Assembly: GCA_030918015.1 (NCBI GenBank)
Contig: JAUPTP010000114.1
Location: 1 to 7,109, forward strand
Length of the DNA stretch: 7,109 nucleotides
From: Pseudomonadota bacterium
GTDB taxonomy: Bacteria; Pseudomonadota; Gammaproteobacteria; Burkholderiales; Burkholderiaceae_C
Direction: 5' to 3'
Positions 1-5,811 of the stretch are shown piece by piece. The notes under the pieces were generated by a model. The model was not told where the DNA came from. It was given only the letters and a program-made list of their open reading frames with translations, and did not search any database. The position numbers were made by a program, and so were the translations under genes. How positions within the stretch are numbered: position 1 is the stretch's first letter; each line of letters opens with the position of its first letter.

Positions 1-1368
1 GGCGGCGTCATCGCCACCGGCTTCGATCCGGACCTGGACGAGCTGCGCGCCATCTCCTCCAACTGCGACGCCTTCCTGCTCGAGATGGAGGCGCGCGAGC
101 GGCTGCGCACCGGCATCCAGAACCTGCGGGTGCAGTACAACAAGGTGCACGGCTTCTACATCGAGGTCACCGCCGGGCAGATCGACAAGGTGCCGCTGAA
201 CTACCAGCGCCGCCAGACGCTGAAGAACGCCGAGCGCTTCATCACGCCCGAGCTCAAGGCCTTCGAGGACAAGGCACTCTCGGCGCAGGAGCGGGCACTG
301 GCGCGCGAGAAGTGGCTGTGGGAGCAGCTGCTCGACGCGCTGCAGCCGCACCTGGCGGCGCTGTCCGAGCTGGGCCGCGCGCTGGCTTCGCTGGACGTGC
401 TCGCCGCGCTGGCCGAGCGAGCGCGCACCCTCGACTGGTGCCGGCCGGACTTCGTGCCGCAGCCCTGCATCGAGATCGAGCGCGGCCGCCATCCGGTGGT
501 CGAGGCGCGGCTGGCCGAGTCGGGCGCCGGCAGCTTCATTCCCAACGACTGCCGGCTCGATGCCGCGCGGCGCCTGCTGGTCATCACCGGCCCGAACATG
601 GGCGGCAAGAGCACCTTCATGCGCCAGGTGGCGCTGACGGTGCTGCTGGCGGCGATCGGCTCCTTCGTGCCGGCCTCGCGCTGCCGGCTGGGGCCGATCG
701 ACGCGATCCACACCCGCATCGGCGCGGCCGACGACCTGGCCAACGCCCAGTCCACCTTCATGATGGAGATGACCGAGGCCGCCGCCATCCTGCACGGCGC
801 CACCGAGCACTCGCTGGTGCTGATGGACGAGATCGGCCGCGGCACCTCGACCTTCGACGGCCTGGCGCTGGCCGGCGCGATCGCCAGCCATCTGCACGAC
901 CGCAACCGCGCCTTCGCGCTGTTCGCCACCCACTACTTCGAGCTGACCGAGTTCCCCGCGAAGCACCGCCACGCGCTGAACATGCATGTCTCGGCGGCCG
1001 AGTCCGGCGACGACATCGTCTTCCTGCACGCGATCGAGCCCGGACCGGCCAGCCGCAGCTACGGCGTGCAGGTGGCGCGGCTGGCCGGCATGCCGGCGGC
1101 GGTGCTGCGCCAGGCGCGCCAGGCGCTCGATCAGCTCGAGGCCCAGAAGAGCGCCGGCACCCCGCAGATCGACCTGTTCGCCGCCGCGCCCGAGCCCGAG
1201 CCGGTGCCGGACCCCGTGCCGGCTGTCGTGACCGCGCCACCCGATCCGCTTCCTGAGGCGCTGCGCCAGGCGCTCGACGCGCTCGACCCTGATACGCTCA
1301 CCCCCCGGTCGGCTCTCGACGCGATTTATCAGCTCAAGCAGCTGGCCGCAGGCGCCCCGCGCCGCTGA
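1..1368 (+). CDS. mutS: DNA mismatch repair protein MutS, C-terminal half (5' end outside window)
   Basis: MutS recognises mismatches and small loops and, in an ATP-dependent way, recruits MutL to start repair; it acts on DNA in the cytoplasm. The reading frame is open from base 1, so the gene continues to the left; 455 residues are visible, about half of a usual MutS of roughly 850-880. Residues 1-120 match the lever/clamp region ([16 protein letters not shown]). The ATPase follows: Walker [10 protein letters not shown] at visible residues 197-205 (bases 589-615), signature STFMMEM at 251-257, Walker [11 protein letters not shown] with STFDG at about 272-287, and [11 protein letters not shown] at 308-318. 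After the ATPase comes QIDLF (bases 1165-1179), which fits the beta sliding-clamp binding consensus Qxx(L/M)F, then a Pro/Glu-rich linker and a terminal helical segment ([12 protein letters not shown]) like the MutS oligomerisation tail. All ATPase motifs are intact, so it is probably functional. The Anbu-like gene follows after 46 bases. Confidence 0.97.
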   Translation, partial: GGVIATGFDPDLDELRAISSNCDAFLLEMEARERLRTGIQNLRVQYNKVHGFYIEVTAGQIDKVPLNYQRRQTLKNAERFITPELKAFEDKALSAQERALAREKWLWEQLLDALQPHLAALSELGRALASLDVLAALAERARTLDWCRPDFVPQPCIEIERGRHPVVEARLAESGAGSFIPNDCRLDAARRLLVITGPNMGGKSTFMRQVALTVLLAAIGSFVPASRCRLGPIDAIHTRIGAADDLANAQSTFMMEMTEAAAILHGATEHSLVLMDEIGRGTSTFDGLALAGAIASHLHDRNRAFALFATHYFELTEFPAKHRHALNMHVSAAESGDDIVFLHAIEPGPASRSYGVQVARLAGMPAAVLRQARQALDQLEAQKSAGTPQIDLFAAAPEPEPVPDPVPAVVTAPPDPLPEALRQALDALDPDTLTPRSALDAIYQLKQLAAGAPRR

Positions 1369-1414
1369 GACGCCGCCCCACGATCATCCCGAAACCCCTC
1401 AGGCTGCCTCTCCC

Positions 1415-2254
1415 ATGACCTACTGTGTCGGCATCCGGCTCAACGCCGGCCTCGTCTTCCTCTCCGATTCGCGCACCAACGCCGGTGTCGACGCGATCAG
1501 CACCTTCCGCAAGATGATGGTCTACGAGAAGGCCGGCGACCGCTGCATGGTGCTGCTGTCGGCGGGCAACCTCTCGATCTCGCAGTCGGTGCGCGAGATC
1601 CTGCAGGTCGAGAAGATTCCGGCGGCCGACGGCGGCGAGCCGATCACGATCTGGAACGCCAGGAGCATGTTCGACGCCACCCGGGTGCTGGGCGCGGCGG
1701 TGCGCCGCGTCTACGAGACCGACGGCCCGGCGCTGCGCGCCGCCGGCATCGACTTCAACTGCTCGATGATCTTCGGCGGCCAGATCCAGGGCGAGGCGAT
1801 GCGCCTGTTCCTGGTCTACTCGGCGGGCAACTTCATCGAGGCCACCCGCGAGACCTGCTTCTTCCAGATCGGCGAGTCGAAGTACGGCAAGCCCATCCTG
1901 GACCGCGTGCTCACGCCCACCACGCCGCTGGACGAGGCCGCCAAGTGCGCGCTGGTGTCGATGGACTCGACCCTGAAGTCCAACCTGTCGGTGGGCCTGC
2001 CGCTGGACCTGCTGGTCTACCGCGAGGGCGAGCTGCAGACCGAGCGCATCGTCTGCATCGACGAGAAGAACCCCTACTTCAAGATGATCCACGACACCTG
2101 GGGCGAGCGCCTGCGCGAGGTGTTCGAGGGCATCGAGCACCCGGCCTGGCATGTGCCCGGCGAGAACGGCGACCCGCAGTTCCCGCTGATGATCGAGTCC
2201 GAGCGCTTCGAGACGATGCGCAAGATCACGCACCCGGGCGAGAAGATCGTCTGA
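1415..2254 (+). CDS. Proteasome-type peptidase, Anbu-like (COG3484)
   Basis: This is a 279-residue Ntn-hydrolase of the bacterial proteasome-homologue group, best matching Anbu (ancestral beta subunit). The N-terminus shows the family hallmarks: Thr2, which becomes the N-terminal nucleophile after removal of Met1; Asp18 in SDSRTNAGVD; and Lys33 in STFRKMM. These correspond to Thr1, Asp17 and Lys32/33 of proteasomal beta subunits. No propeptide precedes the threonine, as expected for Anbu/HslV-type proteins. Later segments such as FGGQIQGEAMRLFLVYSAGN and FFQIGESKYGKP fit the same family as I remember it. No signal peptide or membrane segment is visible, so it is cytoplasmic. The ATG is chosen because it places Thr at position 2; the Shine-Dalgarno is weak (AGG near 1401-1403). 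It lies 46 bases after mutS and could be read through from it. Anbu genes are often found with an alpha-E protein, an ATP-grasp protein and a transglutaminase-like protein; none is next to it here. The betaproteobacterial homologue BPH is the alternative assignment. The true substrate is unknown. Confidence 0.87.
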   Translation: MTYCVGIRLNAGLVFLSDSRTNAGVDAISTFRKMMVYEKAGDRCMVLLSAGNLSISQSVREILQVEKIPAADGGEPITIWNARSMFDATRVLGAAVRRVYETDGPALRAAGIDFNCSMIFGGQIQGEAMRLFLVYSAGNFIEATRETCFFQIGESKYGKPILDRVLTPTTPLDEAAKCALVSMDSTLKSNLSVGLPLDLLVYREGELQTERIVCIDEKNPYFKMIHDTWGERLREVFEGIEHPAWHVPGENGDPQFPLMIESERFETMRKITHPGEKIV

Positions 2255-2275
2255 TCGACCCGCCCGGCACGCCGC

Positions 2276-4633
2276 TCACTTCGGCAGCGTGTTCCAGTAG
2301 CGCACCAGGGCGCGCAGGGCCTCGGGCTTGTTGGTCGGCGCCGCACGACCCGCCTGGTCGGCCTGGTTCACCGCGTGGCAGGACGCGCACACCCGCACCT
2401 CGCCCGGCTGGAAGGTGATCCACACCCGCTCGCGCACCACCGGCGTGCCGGCCGTGTCGGTCGTCTGCCAGGTCACCGCGCGGTTGGCGGGCACGAAGGC
2501 CGCGGTCGAGCCGTCGGCGGCGATCTTCACGCTGCCGGCGGGGCCCGCCGTGTTGGGCACGTTCTTGTCGGTCACCGTCGAGGGCAGCGGCTGGGCGATC
2601 GGGCGACGACCGCTGCGGCTGGTGTAGCCCCGCACCGAATCGGCCTCCATGATCTGGTAGTGCGCGATGTCGTAGACCTTGCCGGTGTTGCCCACCGTCT
2701 TGGCGCCGCCGGGCACCTGCAGGTTGTAGGGCTGCTGCTTGTCGGCCCGGTCACGCGCGGTCTGGTTGCGGGTGACGATCAGCGCCAGGTTGTTGGTCTT
2801 CATCCAGGCGCGCAGGGCCGTCTCGCTGATGCCCTCCTCGGTCAGGATGGCCTTCTCGGGCGACTCCATCGCCGACTCGACCTTCATGGTCGGGCGGGTG
2901 CGGGCCACCACCTCGACCGGATCGAGCTCCCACAGCGGACCGCTGTAGCTCATCTTGACGTCCGGATCCCACCAGCTGACGGTCTTGGTGATGCCGCCGG
3001 TCAGCGAGGTGCCGGCGCCGTACTGGCCGGTGGTGCTGTCGTAGCTCAGCAGCCGCACGGTGAAGCGGACGTTCTGGTAGGCGCCGGCGGTCACGCTGGG
3101 CGCGTAGCTGGCCACCATCTGGCCGTCGGCCAGCGGCGTGGGCGAGCGGTAGCGGCCGGTGGCCAGCGTGGAATCGCTCGCGTCGGTGAACGCCATCTGC
3201 TCGGGATTCGTGCCCACCGCGCCGTTGAAGCGCACGATCTGGTTGGCGCCCAGCTCGCCGAACTCGCGGGCGTAGATGCCGTAGAAGGTGCCCGGCTTGC
3301 GCAGGTCCTCGCGGATCTGGTAGATGCCGCCGTCGTGGCGGATCACCTTCTTGTTGGTGGCGAAGCCCGAGCTGTAGTAGTCGAAGAGCGCGCTGTCGGC
3401 GGCGAAGGTGCGCGGCAGCAGCGCGGGCTCGAGCTCATGGCGGCCGAGGTGGTTGAGCGTCTCCTCGCCCGTGCCGTCCTCGTTCATGTGCCAGGGCGAG
3501 AACAGGTTGAAGTCATGCCCGTTGACCGTGCCGTAGGTGCTGGTGCTGCTGGCCAGCGGCTCGGGGAAGACCTCGGCAGCCGCGGCCAGCTTGGCGGCGG
3601 CCGCGGCCTCGCTGGCGTAGTTGACCGCGCCCAGCGCGCTCGTGTTCTGGTCGCGCTTGAGGTGGTCCCAGCGGGTGAAGATGATGCGCCCGGCGCTGTC
3701 GATGAACGGCGTGAAGGCGCCGCTCACCGCATGGTTGACCAGCTTGAGCTCGGCGGTCGTGGGGTTCAGGCGCCAGATGCCGGTGTTGGTGGGCGTGCTC
3801 TCGTACTCGTCAAGCTGCGGGTAGAGATGCGCCTCGCCGCCGCGCGGACGGTCGGAGGTGAACAGGATGCGGTCGTCGGTGCCGTACAGCGGCGAGACGT
3901 TGTTGTAGGCCGTCGGCTGGTTGGCGACCTTGGTGATCTTGACCGCCTCGCCCTTGCCCAGGCCGGTGACCTCGTAGATCTGCCACTTCACGTCGACGTC
4001 GTAGTACTGGCTGGTGGGGGCGCCCACCACCATGCTGACCAGCGCCTTGGTGCCGCTCCAGTGCACGCTGGGCTCGCGCACCGCGATCGCGTTGGTGCCC
4101 TGCAGGCCGTCCATGCCCAGGCCGGCTTCCTTGGTGAGGTTGCGCAGCGTGCCGTCGGGGTAGCGGATCATCAGGTCGCCGCCGCGGGGCGCGCGCTGGA
4201 TCTGCGGCAGGTGGTTGGCGAAGGTGCCCAGACGGGTCGCCATGTCCACCGACGTGGAGAAGGGCACCTGCGTGACGAACAGGATCGGGTTGGTCAGCGT
4301 GCCGGTGGCCGCCGCCGGCACCGTGGTGGTCGTGCCAGTCGTGGTGGTCGTGCCAGTCGTGGTGGTCGTGGTGGTGGTGCCGGTGGTCGTGGTGGTATCG
4401 GTCGTGGTGGTGCCGGTCGTGGTGCCCGTGGTGGTCCCGGTCGTCGTCCCCGTCGTGGTCGTGGTCGTGGTGCGGGTACGCCGGGCCAGAGCCTCGGCCG
4501 TGGGCGTCTCGGCGGCCGTGGCCGTCGTGCTGTCGCCACCACTGCCGCCGCCACAGGCGCTCAGGGTCGCGATCTGGCATGCCGCCAGGGCCAGCACGGC
4601 ATGACGCCGGCCAAGCAGGGAAAGAGAGTGCAT
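2276..4633 (-). CDS. HzsA-related lipoprotein with one c-type heme motif (hydrazine synthase alpha subunit-like)
   Basis: The product has 785 residues. Residues 1-27 form a lipoprotein signal: basic GRRH, a hydrophobic stretch, then lipobox L-S-A-C with Cys27 as the lipidation site. Gly follows Cys27, which argues for outer-membrane sorting. Residues 28-52 are a Gly/Ser/Ala linker, 53-104 a Thr-rich stalk with scattered Gly and one Asp, and the globular part starts near 114 (NPILFVTQVPF). Segments such as GGDLMIRYPDGTLRNLT, DRILFTSDRPRGGEAHLYP and RIIFTRWDHLKRDQ look like beta-propeller blades and match the family of proteins resembling the hydrazine synthase alpha subunit. The C-terminal part (GPAGSVKIAADGS, then RVCASCHAVN at 747-756) carries the only heme-binding CxxCH, at 749-753 (bases 2375-2389). 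Cys27, Cys749 and Cys752 are the only cysteines in the mature protein. The start is fixed by GAGG six bases upstream and by the signal sequence. The gene stands alone, convergent with the Anbu-like gene. Its function is unknown; hydrazine synthesis should not be assumed. Confidence 0.85.
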   Translation of the reverse strand: MHSLSLLGRRHAVLALAACQIATLSACGGGSGGDSTTATAAETPTAEALARRTRTTTTTTTGTTTGTTTGTTTGTTTTDTTTTTGTTTTTTTTGTTTTTGTTTTVPAAATGTLTNPILFVTQVPFSTSVDMATRLGTFANHLPQIQRAPRGGDLMIRYPDGTLRNLTKEAGLGMDGLQGTNAIAVREPSVHWSGTKALVSMVVGAPTSQYYDVDVKWQIYEVTGLGKGEAVKITKVANQPTAYNNVSPLYGTDDRILFTSDRPRGGEAHLYPQLDEYESTPTNTGIWRLNPTTAELKLVNHAVSGAFTPFIDSAGRIIFTRWDHLKRDQNTSALGAVNYASEAAAAAKLAAAAEVFPEPLASSTSTYGTVNGHDFNLFSPWHMNEDGTGEETLNHLGRHELEPALLPRTFAADSALFDYYSSGFATNKKVIRHDGGIYQIREDLRKPGTFYGIYAREFGELGANQIVRFNGAVGTNPEQMAFTDASDSTLATGRYRSPTPLADGQMVASYAPSVTAGAYQNVRFTVRLLSYDSTTGQYGAGTSLTGGITKTVSWWDPDVKMSYSGPLWELDPVEVVARTRPTMKVESAMESPEKAILTEEGISETALRAWMKTNNLALIVTRNQTARDRADKQQPYNLQVPGGAKTVGNTGKVYDIAHYQIMEADSVRGYTSRSGRRPIAQPLPSTVTDKNVPNTAGPAGSVKIAADGSTAAFVPANRAVTWQTTDTAGTPVVRERVWITFQPGEVRVCASCHAVNQADQAGRAAPTNKPEALRALVRYWNTLPK
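4322..4477 (-). repeat. Degenerate Thr-codon repeat encoding the lipoprotein stalk
   Basis: This stretch is almost wholly made of ACC/ACG/ACT codons, with GGC/GGG codons every 4-9 residues and one GAC, and encodes residues 53-104 of the HzsA-related lipoprotein. At its 3' coding end two perfect 18-base copies lie head to tail (4323-4340 and 4341-4358), and a third partial copy follows on the + strand side. Because the units are multiples of three, gain or loss of a unit would lengthen or shorten the stalk without a frameshift. The protein segment is low-complexity, polar and probably extended, and could space the folded domain from the membrane; many threonines could also be glycosylated. The last two points are inference. 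Confidence 0.9.
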
Positions 4634-4639
4634 CGGGGG

Positions 4640-4643
4640 CCTC
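4640..4643 (-). promoter_or_regulatory. Shine-Dalgarno of the HzsA-related lipoprotein gene
   Basis: On the minus strand GAGG lies six bases before the ATG at 4633-4631. The reading frame stays open without a stop back to 4891, so a start up to 86 codons earlier is formally possible. This site, together with the lipoprotein signal that begins exactly at the ATG, decides for the shorter protein. Confidence 0.75.
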
Positions 4644-4676
4644 GTATCGGTTACTGCTGCACGAAGACAATCGAAA

Positions 4677-4707
4677 CCACAACCCCTTGTTCGCGGGGGT
4701 TTGGTGG
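4677..4707 (-). other. Possible leader hairpin upstream of the lipoprotein gene
   Basis: Arms CCAC+AACCCC (4677-4686) and GGGGTT+GTGG (4696-4707, with a two-base TG bulge) can form a ten-pair stem with a nine-base loop. It lies 44-74 bases before the lipoprotein start codon, so it would fall in the 5' untranslated region if transcription begins further right. On the minus strand it is followed by TTTCGATTGT, too weak for a standard intrinsic terminator. Confidence 0.45.
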
Positions 4708-4773
4708 GTTCACGGACATCTTCCAGCCATTCAAATCGCTGAATCCGGTGATATGACCGGTTTTTCGGCGAGC

Positions 4774-4799
4774 CAGCGGCCCTCTGAAGGGCGGCGCTG
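4774..4799. other. Inverted repeat able to form a stem-loop
   Basis: An inner stem GCCCT/AGGGC (4779-4783 with 4788-4792) closes a four-base CTGA loop, and an outer stem CAGC/GCTG (4774-4777 with 4796-4799) is separated from it by a small asymmetric internal loop. No T-run follows on either strand, so it is not a standard terminator. It may be leader RNA structure or a binding site. Confidence 0.4.
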
Positions 4800-4914
4800 T
4801 TCAACGAGGCCGGATTCTGGTGAGCAGCTGTATCAGCGCTGTACGCAGCTCGTGAGCAGGTACCGTCAGGTGTGACCGCACGTCTCGACACGCCCTGTAA
4901 GCAGGGGAAAGGTC

Positions 4915-4934
4915 TGCATTCGGATGAGAATGCA
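4915..4934. other. Perfect 7-base inverted repeat, candidate operator
   Basis: TGCATTC and GAATGCA flank a six-base spacer. The right arm is also part of an overlapping dyad (TGAGA at 4925-4929, TCTCA at 4935-4939). It lies about 280 bases upstream of the lipoprotein start and about 130 bases past the methyltransferase stop, in the lowest-G+C part of the window. The symmetry is typical of a dimeric regulator site, but no regulator can be named from sequence alone. Confidence 0.35.
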
Positions 4935-5067
4935 TCTCACGCACTTGCCGTGAAATCAGCGCAAAGTCGTGAATTCCTGCACGATCCAGGCCTCATGCCC
5001 GACAGACGGATGCGCCCGGCCTGAAGTCCCTCAGCAAGGCCTCAGGAACAGGAAATCTCACAGTTCT

Positions 5068-5673
5068 TCAAACGGCGGCGACACGGCGCCAGGTGACGCA
5101 GCGGTTGTTGGCGGGCATCGCGCGGTCCTCGAGCAGTTCGAGACCGGCTTCGCGGGCCAGCGCGGCCACCGCCTCGAAGTCGCGCACGCCGCGCAGCGGA
5201 TCGGCCGCACGCAGCATCGTGTCGAAGGCGACGTTGCTGTCGCAGGTGTGCTCCGCGCCGTAACGGAACGGACCGTACACCGTGAACAGCCCGTCGGCCT
5301 CCAGCACGCTCGGCAGGTGCTCGAACAGCGTCTGCACCTGCAGCCAGGACAGGATGTGCAGGGTGTTGGCGGTGTAGACCGCATCGAAACGCCGCTCAGG
5401 CCAGGCCCCCTCGACATCCAGACAGATCGGCGGGGGCGTGTTGGGCAGCATCCGGTCGGCCAGCCACAGGCAGATGCCGGGCAGCTGGGCCTTCAGGTCG
5501 GAGGTCTGCCAGCGCAGGTGCGGCAGGCCGGCGGCGAAATGCACCGCATGCTGTCCGGTGCCGCTGCCGATCTCCAGCACCGATCGCCGATCGGCATACA
5601 GCGCGCGAAGCACCGCCAGAATCGGCTCGCGATTGCGGTCGCAGGCGGGTGCATGAGGCTTGTCCACGGTCAT
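5068..5673 (-). CDS. DUF938 family SAM-dependent methyltransferase (METTL26-like)
   Basis: The 201-residue product is a class I methyltransferase of the DUF938 family, whose human relative is METTL26; the substrate is not established. The N-terminus has the family pattern HAPACDRNREPIL (residues 7-19). SAM-binding motif I, EIGSGTGQH, lies at 34-42. The later strand-and-loop FDAVYTANTLHILSW is at 96-110, ADGLFTVYGPF at 126-136, and the characteristic ending MPANNRCVTWRR at 186-197. Its length is normal for the family. The ATG at 5673 is chosen because the conserved block begins a few residues after it; an upstream in-frame GTG at 5742 would add 23 residues unlike the family and would overlap the likely panB promoter. 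No strong Shine-Dalgarno is seen before the ATG. It is divergent from panB. No signal peptide is visible, so it is cytoplasmic. Confidence 0.88.
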   Translation of the reverse strand: MTVDKPHAPACDRNREPILAVLRALYADRRSVLEIGSGTGQHAVHFAAGLPHLRWQTSDLKAQLPGICLWLADRMLPNTPPPICLDVEGAWPERRFDAVYTANTLHILSWLQVQTLFEHLPSVLEADGLFTVYGPFRYGAEHTCDSNVAFDTMLRAADPLRGVRDFEAVAALAREAGLELLEDRAMPANNRCVTWRRVAAV

Positions 5674-5749
5674 GATGGCGATATCGGTCGACGGTGATGA
5701 TCGGTACAGGCCCGGAAAGTTACCACTGCTGCAGCGCAGCACGCCTGAC

Positions 5750-5755
5750 TAGAAT
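5750..5755 (+). promoter_or_regulatory. Probable panB -10 box (TAGAAT)
   Basis: TAGAAT matches the sigma-70 -10 consensus TATAAT at five of six positions and lies 57 bases before the panB start codon. No good -35 hexamer sits at 16-18 bases; CTGCTG/TGCTGC in that place is a poor match. TG lies one base further upstream than in an ideal extended -10. Transcription would start near 5762. Confidence 0.45.
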
Positions 5756-5760
5756 GCCGC

Positions 5761-5780
5761 GGTCCTCGGAAAAGAGGGCC
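5761..5780 (+). other. Hairpin at the predicted 5' end of the panBC mRNA
   Basis: GGTCCTC (5761-5767) pairs with GAGGGCC (5774-5780), seven pairs including one G-T(U), around a GGAAAA loop. If the -10 box at 5750 is used, this stem-loop forms the very start of the transcript. It could protect the 5' end or present the loop GGA to an RNA-binding protein. Confidence 0.45.
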
Positions 5781-5801
5781 CGTTCTCGCACTATTTCGTC
5801 T

Positions 5802-5805
5802 GGAG
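5802..5805 (+). promoter_or_regulatory. Shine-Dalgarno of panB supporting a TTG start
   Basis: GGAG lies six bases before the TTG at 5812-5814. The next in-frame ATG is codon 25, close to the conserved core and without comparable spacing to a purine-rich site, so this site favours the rare TTG start. Confidence 0.7.
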
Positions 5806-5811
5806 ACAGAT

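Larger units (their letters stand above)
4634..5067. other. 434-base gene-free region between the methyltransferase and lipoprotein genes
   Basis: No convincing gene lies here on either strand. G+C is lower than in the flanking genes: lines starting at 4681, 4861 and 4921 count to 55%, 58% and 52%. The segment should contain the promoter and leader of the leftward lipoprotein gene and the 3' end of the leftward methyltransferase transcript. I could not find a good -35/-10 pair on the minus strand, nor a hairpin followed by a clean T-tract that would end the methyltransferase transcript. Several inverted repeats are present (4677-4707, 4745-4760, 4774-4799, 4826-4850, 4915-4934), and an 8-base direct repeat GTGAGCAG occurs at 4820-4827 and 4852-4859, 32 bases apart. 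These could be operators or leader RNA structure; nothing in the sequence identifies a regulator. Confidence 0.7.
5674..5811. other. Divergent intergenic region between the methyltransferase gene and panB
   Basis: These 138 bases must carry start signals for both directions. For the + strand, panB direction, a TAGAAT -10-like hexamer, a hairpin and a Shine-Dalgarno can be seen in order. For the leftward methyltransferase gene I find no convincing -10/-35 pair. A small inverted repeat TGCTG/CAGCA (5727-5731 and 5737-5741) sits just upstream of the -10-like box, where a repressor or activator could act. Confidence 0.6.

Noticed and set aside
312..1256. Open frame on the + strand inside mutS, out of frame
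   Set aside because: Arg/Ala/Gly-rich shadow of the MutS ATPase region; no independent start signal or domain.
1334..2233. Long open frame (299 codons) on the minus strand opposite the Anbu-like gene
   Set aside because: The translated product is a low-diversity Ala/Leu/Val/Asp/Arg sequence with many His and Gln, typical of an antisense frame of a high-GC gene; the + strand carries clear catalytic motifs.
2255..2275. Shared bidirectional terminator between the convergent Anbu-like and lipoprotein genes
   Set aside because: The 21-base gap has no hairpin with T-tracts on either strand; any termination must use another mechanism or lie inside the opposing genes.
4322..4477. CRISPR-like or other non-coding tandem array
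   Set aside because: There are no unique spacers and no constant repeat; the repetition is explained by threonine codons in frame with the lipoprotein.
2276..4633. Evidence for anammox metabolism
   Set aside because: One HzsA-related protein with a single heme motif and no other anammox gene does not support hydrazine synthesis; the rest of the window looks like an ordinary betaproteobacterium.
2375..4756. Very long open frame (793 codons) on the + strand opposite the lipoprotein gene
   Set aside because: The product is Gly/Ala/Val/Arg/His-rich without recognisable domains. The opposite strand has a signal peptide, family motifs, CxxCH and a Shine-Dalgarno site.
4745..4766. Intrinsic terminator on the + strand (CCGGT/ACCGG hairpin followed by five T)
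   Set aside because: The stem is only five pairs and no + strand gene ends upstream within range; it may be chance or a small operator-like dyad.
4634..4891. N-terminal extension of the lipoprotein by up to 86 codons
   Set aside because: The frame is open, but the extension would bury the lipoprotein signal internally, has intergenic composition, and lacks support compared with the ATG at 4633 and its GAGG.
4969..5697. Open frame on the + strand opposite the methyltransferase gene
   Set aside because: Antisense shadow; the minus strand has the SAM-binding motif and the family C-terminus.
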